DNA of 25,956 nt from Moheibacter sp035515075 (GTDB taxonomy: Bacteria; Bacteroidota; Bacteroidia; Flavobacteriales; Weeksellaceae). Numbering within the stretch: position 1 is the stretch's first letter; every line of letters begins with the position of its first letter. Shown here one piece after another: positions 22,803-25,956 of the stretch. The position numbers and the translations under genes are program-made. The notes under the pieces were generated by a model. That model worked only from the letters and a program-made list of their open reading frames with translations, did no database searches and was not told the origin of the DNA. The DNA lies in the NCBI GenBank assembly GCA_035515075.1, contig DATJBZ010000026.1:1-25956 (forward strand). Reading direction: 5' to 3'.

Positions 22803-23129
22803 TTATTTTAATTTGTCGTTGTTTTGGTGGCGGTCGTGGTCCCTTTCCGTTTTGATCGTCATTTTTTTGTCAAAAGCGGTTTGTAGGTCCACCCCCGTTT
22901 GGTTGGCCAAACACAAGACCACAAAAAGCACATCAGCCAATTCCTCGCCCAGATCCTTGTCTTTATCGGATGCTTTCTCGGACTGTTCTCCATAGCGGCG
23001 AGCGATGATGCGCGCGACCTCTCCGACTTCTTCGGTCAACTGCGCCATATTGGTCAATTCATTGAAATACCGCACACCATGTTGCTGTATCCAATCATCG
23101 ACTTCTTTTTGTAATTGGTTCAAACTCAT
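22803..23129 (-). CDS. MazG-like nucleotide pyrophosphohydrolase
   Basis: The 108-residue product is a single-domain all-alpha NTP pyrophosphatase of the MazG/dUTPase superfamily. It has the metal-binding signature EExxE (E33, E34, E37 in LTEEVGEVARII) followed by ExxD (E63, D66 in EELADVLFVVLCLANQTGVDL). Such enzymes hydrolyse non-canonical or excess NTPs to NMP and pyrophosphate; the substrate here is not known. The C-terminus TERDHDRHQNNDKLK is polar. The gene starts 3 nt after the DUF3857 gene and abuts the pentapeptide-repeat gene. Confidence 0.93.
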   Translation of the reverse strand: MSLNQLQKEVDDWIQQHGVRYFNELTNMAQLTEEVGEVARIIARRYGEQSEKASDKDKDLGEELADVLFVVLCLANQTGVDLQTAFDKKMTIKTERDHDRHQNNDKLK

Positions 23130-23132
23130 TTT

Positions 23133-25076
23133 TTATATTTTTTTTAAAACCACAGCTTGACTTTCTGTGTTGAATTGATTTTTCTCAAATTCTTGCATGG
23201 CCGAATAATAAGAAGAAGGCAAAGAACTGCTTCCGATTTGGTACAAGGTGTTGACCAATATTTCTCCCTCTTTTTCAATGACTTTGTAAGCGTATCCCGC
23301 CAAATTTCCTTCCAGTAAAAAAGTTTTCTCTTCCGGCAGAGATTCGACAGCATAGCCTTCAGGAATTTTGATTTTGAATATTTTTTCAATGGAAATCACC
23401 GAACCAAACTCCATTGGATAGTTTCTTTTGGTGCTGTTCAACGTTGTTTTTTTCAATTGCGAAAAGAGCAAAGGATTGAGGATCATTTTGTCTCCAATGA
23501 TTTCAGCGCCTTGCACATTTTCAAATTTGGTCACATAGCGGAACATGCCTTTTTCTTTGTTTTCATTGATTTTGAAATCTTCGACATCAAAATTGAAGTT
23601 CGACAAATACCTTTTCTCAAACTTCTTGGGATCATCTGTTTGCCGCATTTTGTCATTCATCGCAAAATAAGCGTCCCGTGTTTCGGAATGATTGCCCGAG
23701 ATCGTACCATCAGCTGCCAAGTAAATCATCGCTACTTCTTTGGCTGTGCTCAAACTGCTGTTGCTCAATGAGATTTCTTGCACCCCATTTTCAGAAATTC
23801 TAAATCCACGGTGGTTCAAATCCCGCATCGGCAACATATTGATGTTGCTGTATTTTTCTGTGGCATCCATCAAATACAGTTTGCCATCGATGACCACGGA
23901 AGCGATCACGGCATTCAAACTGGTTCTGGATGGAAACGAATAGTTGATCATCAAATTCCCAACGGTGCTCAATGCAACAGGCGCTGCGTCGAGCCCAGCT
24001 TTTGACAACATGGAAACCAACATCAGGTTGAGGTCTGCGATGTTGCCTGATTTGTCATTGAATGCAGAACGAATCCCTTGGTCTGTGGTGGTGCCATATA
24101 TATTGTTCCAAGCATAATTGTTTTTCACATATTGGAAGATTTTCTCCATTTTATTGATAGGAGAAGCCGTTCCTTCCACCAAACCATTGACTGTTTCATC
24201 CAAAAAGCGGTTGCCTTTCAGCGCACCACCAAAACCATCACTTTTCATCATATCTTTGGCGATTTGCTCCCAAGAAGTGGCGTAGTTTTCGGAAATAAAA
24301 CCAGGATAAGAAAACATGGTCAATTCGTAGCGCACCGATGCCTTGAGGTTGTTGGCATTGAAAACATAAGGCTCGTCCTTCAAAGCAGGCACATTGGTGA
24401 ATGTGTGGTTGTTGGTCACATAGTTGTAGGTTGTATTGGGCTCAAGATAACTATTGGTTTTGGTTTTGCCGATGGGCTCACCTCGGAGGTCAATGTTGAA
24501 TATAAAAAACTCAGGATGTCTGAAATTAAATTCGCTCGACACTACTGGAATTTCTTGTTGAAAATACCAACGTCCGATGTCGCGGTAATGAGGTGAAGTG
24601 ATCGAATAGCTGTATTCCAATACCGATCCGTTTTGCACATTGGGAAAAGTGAACTTTTCAGATTCCCAGTATTTGTTTCTTCTTTCTTTGAAGATGTCTG
24701 CATTTCTGACACGGCTTGGGACGGCTTTCCCATTTTCTAAATTGTAGGTTGCGCCTTTGAAATTGTGCAATCTCTCTCGTGCAGATGAATTGGGCGAATA
24801 CAAGGATACTTGTTGTTGCAAAAAACTTTCATCGACATTGTCTTTGTCGTATATTTTAATTCGGCCTTCGTATTCTTTCATCAGTTCGAATCTACCATCC
24901 GAACCCAATCGCAAAACAAAATAAGCTTTTTCGTACAATACTTCTGCTGCTGCATCCGGGTCGATGGTGCTTGCTGTTTTTTTCAATTCTTCCACACTTA
25001 CTCTGCCTTGTTTGTGGTTTTGTGCCGAAAGGCAAATCGAGGCGATAAAAAGCAATAAAAAGAGGTTTGTTTTCAT
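23133..25076 (-). CDS. Exported DUF3857/transglutaminase-like protein with a degenerate active site
   Basis: The 647-residue product has a signal peptide (residues 1-18), a DUF3857 domain (about 50-250, with LEYSYSITSPHYRDIGRWYFQQEIPV) and a transglutaminase-like core (about 300-410). A C-terminal beta-rich domain related to DUF3858 follows. In active relatives the core has GxCxD/E..., a His and an Asp; here the Cys position reads Asn345 (SGNIADLNLML), the His position reads Ala389 (LNAVIAS), and Asp404 (YLMDATE) remains. Catalysis is therefore unlikely, and a binding or structural periplasmic role is more probable. It starts 14 nt after a second DUF3857-type gene, and the MazG-like gene follows 3 nt later. 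Confidence 0.9.
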   Translation of the reverse strand: MKTNLFLLLFIASICLSAQNHKQGRVSVEELKKTASTIDPDAAAEVLYEKAYFVLRLGSDGRFELMKEYEGRIKIYDKDNVDESFLQQQVSLYSPNSSARERLHNFKGATYNLENGKAVPSRVRNADIFKERRNKYWESEKFTFPNVQNGSVLEYSYSITSPHYRDIGRWYFQQEIPVVSSEFNFRHPEFFIFNIDLRGEPIGKTKTNSYLEPNTTYNYVTNNHTFTNVPALKDEPYVFNANNLKASVRYELTMFSYPGFISENYATSWEQIAKDMMKSDGFGGALKGNRFLDETVNGLVEGTASPINKMEKIFQYVKNNYAWNNIYGTTTDQGIRSAFNDKSGNIADLNLMLVSMLSKAGLDAAPVALSTVGNLMINYSFPSRTSLNAVIASVVIDGKLYLMDATEKYSNINMLPMRDLNHRGFRISENGVQEISLSNSSLSTAKEVAMIYLAADGTISGNHSETRDAYFAMNDKMRQTDDPKKFEKRYLSNFNFDVEDFKINENKEKGMFRYVTKFENVQGAEIIGDKMILNPLLFSQLKKTTLNSTKRNYPMEFGSVISIEKIFKIKIPEGYAVESLPEEKTFLLEGNLAGYAYKVIEKEGEILVNTLYQIGSSSLPSSYYSAMQEFEKNQFNTESQAVVLKKI

Positions 25077-25090
25077 GTGTTGGGGTTTTA

Positions 25091-25956
25091 TTAAATTCTT
25101 TGTATCAAAATTTTACTGTTGTCTAAACTCGAAATTTTTCTTTGAAATTCCACATAATCATTGAATTTTTCTTTGGGATAAACGCCATCATTTATCATCA
25201 ATTTCCGTTGAACTCTCAAAGTTTGTTCGTCAATTTTCGTCAAAATCAAATGGTAGGTGCCAAACTCGCTGTCCATTATTTGTGGAGGCAATGCCTGGCT
25301 CAATTGGTAGCCTTTGGGCAATTTCAACTCAAAATCTGTTTCGTCTGTGTAGCCCCAGCGGATTTCAAAAGGATATTTTCTATGGTTGTCTTTTTTCAGG
25401 CCCACCCTGAAACGTTCAAAAGTGAGGACGTTCAACATCAGCTCATTGCCTACTTTTTGCGCAAACTGCGGAGATTCGGCGGTAATTTGACTTTGGAACA
25501 CCGCATTTTTCCGGTCGTTGTCAAAATTCAAATCCGTGATTTTCACATGAGGCAAATTGTCCAAAAAACTCCTCATGCCTTTCATTTGATCGCTTTGGCT
25601 CATGAAATCAAAGGCATACATTCGATCGTATTGCAAACCTGAACTCTCAATTTCATAGTTGATTTTCAACGTACCATCGCCCAAAAGTTCGCCTTTGGCA
25701 CGGGTGATTTCTTGGTTGACTTCGGCTGGATAATTGGCTGTCGAAATGATTTCTCCCCCTTCAGGGGTGATCGACAAAGCATAGCGATTGTCTGTAAAAT
25801 TCCCCAAATAATTGAAGGCGGTTTGCTGGCTCGTACATTCCAACCAAAGCGTTTCATCCTCCATCGGCACATTGACAATCACATGATTGCCTTGCAAGGA
25901 AGTGAAATCGTCTTTCATGTGCACCTTTCTGCTTTTGTTGGCGTTTACCACCGTAT
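25091..25956 (-). CDS. DUF3857/transglutaminase-like protein, C-terminal part (5' end outside window)
   Basis: The reading frame is open to the window edge, so at least 287 residues of the C-terminal part are visible and the start is missing. It begins inside the transglutaminase-like core: GNHVIVNVP keeps the catalytic-type His, and DETLWLECTSQQTAFNYLGNFTDNR matches the 'LWLECTS' segment of Bacteroidota DUF3857 proteins. The remaining ~200 residues are the beta-rich C-terminal domain (PFEIRWGYTDETDFELKLPKGYQ). The catalytic Cys lies outside the window. It is a tandem paralogue of the next gene in the operon, 14 nt downstream. Confidence 0.88.
   Translation of the reverse strand, partial: TVVNANKSRKVHMKDDFTSLQGNHVIVNVPMEDETLWLECTSQQTAFNYLGNFTDNRYALSITPEGGEIISTANYPAEVNQEITRAKGELLGDGTLKINYEIESSGLQYDRMYAFDFMSQSDQMKGMRSFLDNLPHVKITDLNFDNDRKNAVFQSQITAESPQFAQKVGNELMLNVLTFERFRVGLKKDNHRKYPFEIRWGYTDETDFELKLPKGYQLSQALPPQIMDSEFGTYHLILTKIDEQTLRVQRKLMINDGVYPKEKFNDYVEFQRKISSLDNSKILIQRI

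Noticed and set aside
25755..25770. CCCCC-TTCA-GGGG hairpin as a third REP-like end
   Set aside because: It is short, lies in the conserved coding part of the DUF3857 gene (TPEGGE), and lacks the flanking GC-rich arm seen at the leuS ends.
1..25956. CRISPR arrays, riboswitches, rRNA or prophage modules
   Set aside because: I saw no regularly spaced direct repeats, no recognisable riboswitch core, no rRNA sequence and no phage structural genes.

Overview
This 26 kb window looks like a piece of Bacteroidota chromosome, most likely from Flavobacteriales. The evidence is AT-rich coding DNA; a short primary sigma factor (about 288 aa) of the Bacteroidota type; repeated promoter-like sites of the form TTTG-N17-20-TAnnTTTG; a secreted M28 peptidase ending in a type IX secretion sorting domain; and several families common in this phylum (DUF3127, DUF6702, DUF3857, the Bacteroidota-type LeuS). 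Most of it is ordinary housekeeping DNA with little intergenic space.

Layout. 1-141: the 3' end of an ISL3-type transposase gene and probably the terminal repeat of that IS. 180-298: tRNA-Val (minus) with its terminator and promoter. 358-2606: trmB and a T9SS-exported M28 peptidase, ending in a bidirectional terminator. 2627-6146 (minus): pgi followed by two envelope proteins of unknown function. 6259-7769 (plus): a lipoprotein, an RluF-type pseudouridine synthase and tRNA-Pro(GGG). 7804-10225 (minus): a Fur-family regulator and a zinc/cadmium P-type ATPase, probably a metal-response cassette. 10328-11644 (minus): a stomatin-like SPFH protein and a DUF59 Fe-S assembly protein. 11762-13693 (plus): radC and a polysaccharide-deacetylase-like protein. 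13743-14609 (minus): rpoD. 14735-15498: a YjbR-type protein and a one-pass membrane protein with overlapping convergent stop codons. 15629-19687 (plus): leuS and two small genes. 19758-20372: tRNA-Leu(UAG) and a DUF3127 OB-fold protein with an SSB-like tail. 20531-21001: DUF6702. 21018-25956 (minus): a tight operon of two DUF3857 proteins, a MazG-like pyrophosphohydrolase, a pentapeptide-repeat protein and aroA.

The most unusual object is inside leuS. About 154 codons (16532-16993), encoding a DUF559 / Vsr-like nuclease domain, are inserted in frame in the loop leading into the CP1 editing domain. The insertion is bounded by two GC-rich palindromes that are imperfect inverted repeats of each other, and the synthetase reading frame stays open on both sides. 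It looks like a small mobile element that can sit inside an essential protein. Removing it leaves a LeuS of about 944 aa, with all the class I signature motifs in place.

The window also holds both the primary sigma factor and many clean copies of the promoter such a sigma factor is expected to read. The best copies stand in front of tRNA-Val, tRNA-Leu, trmB and leuS.
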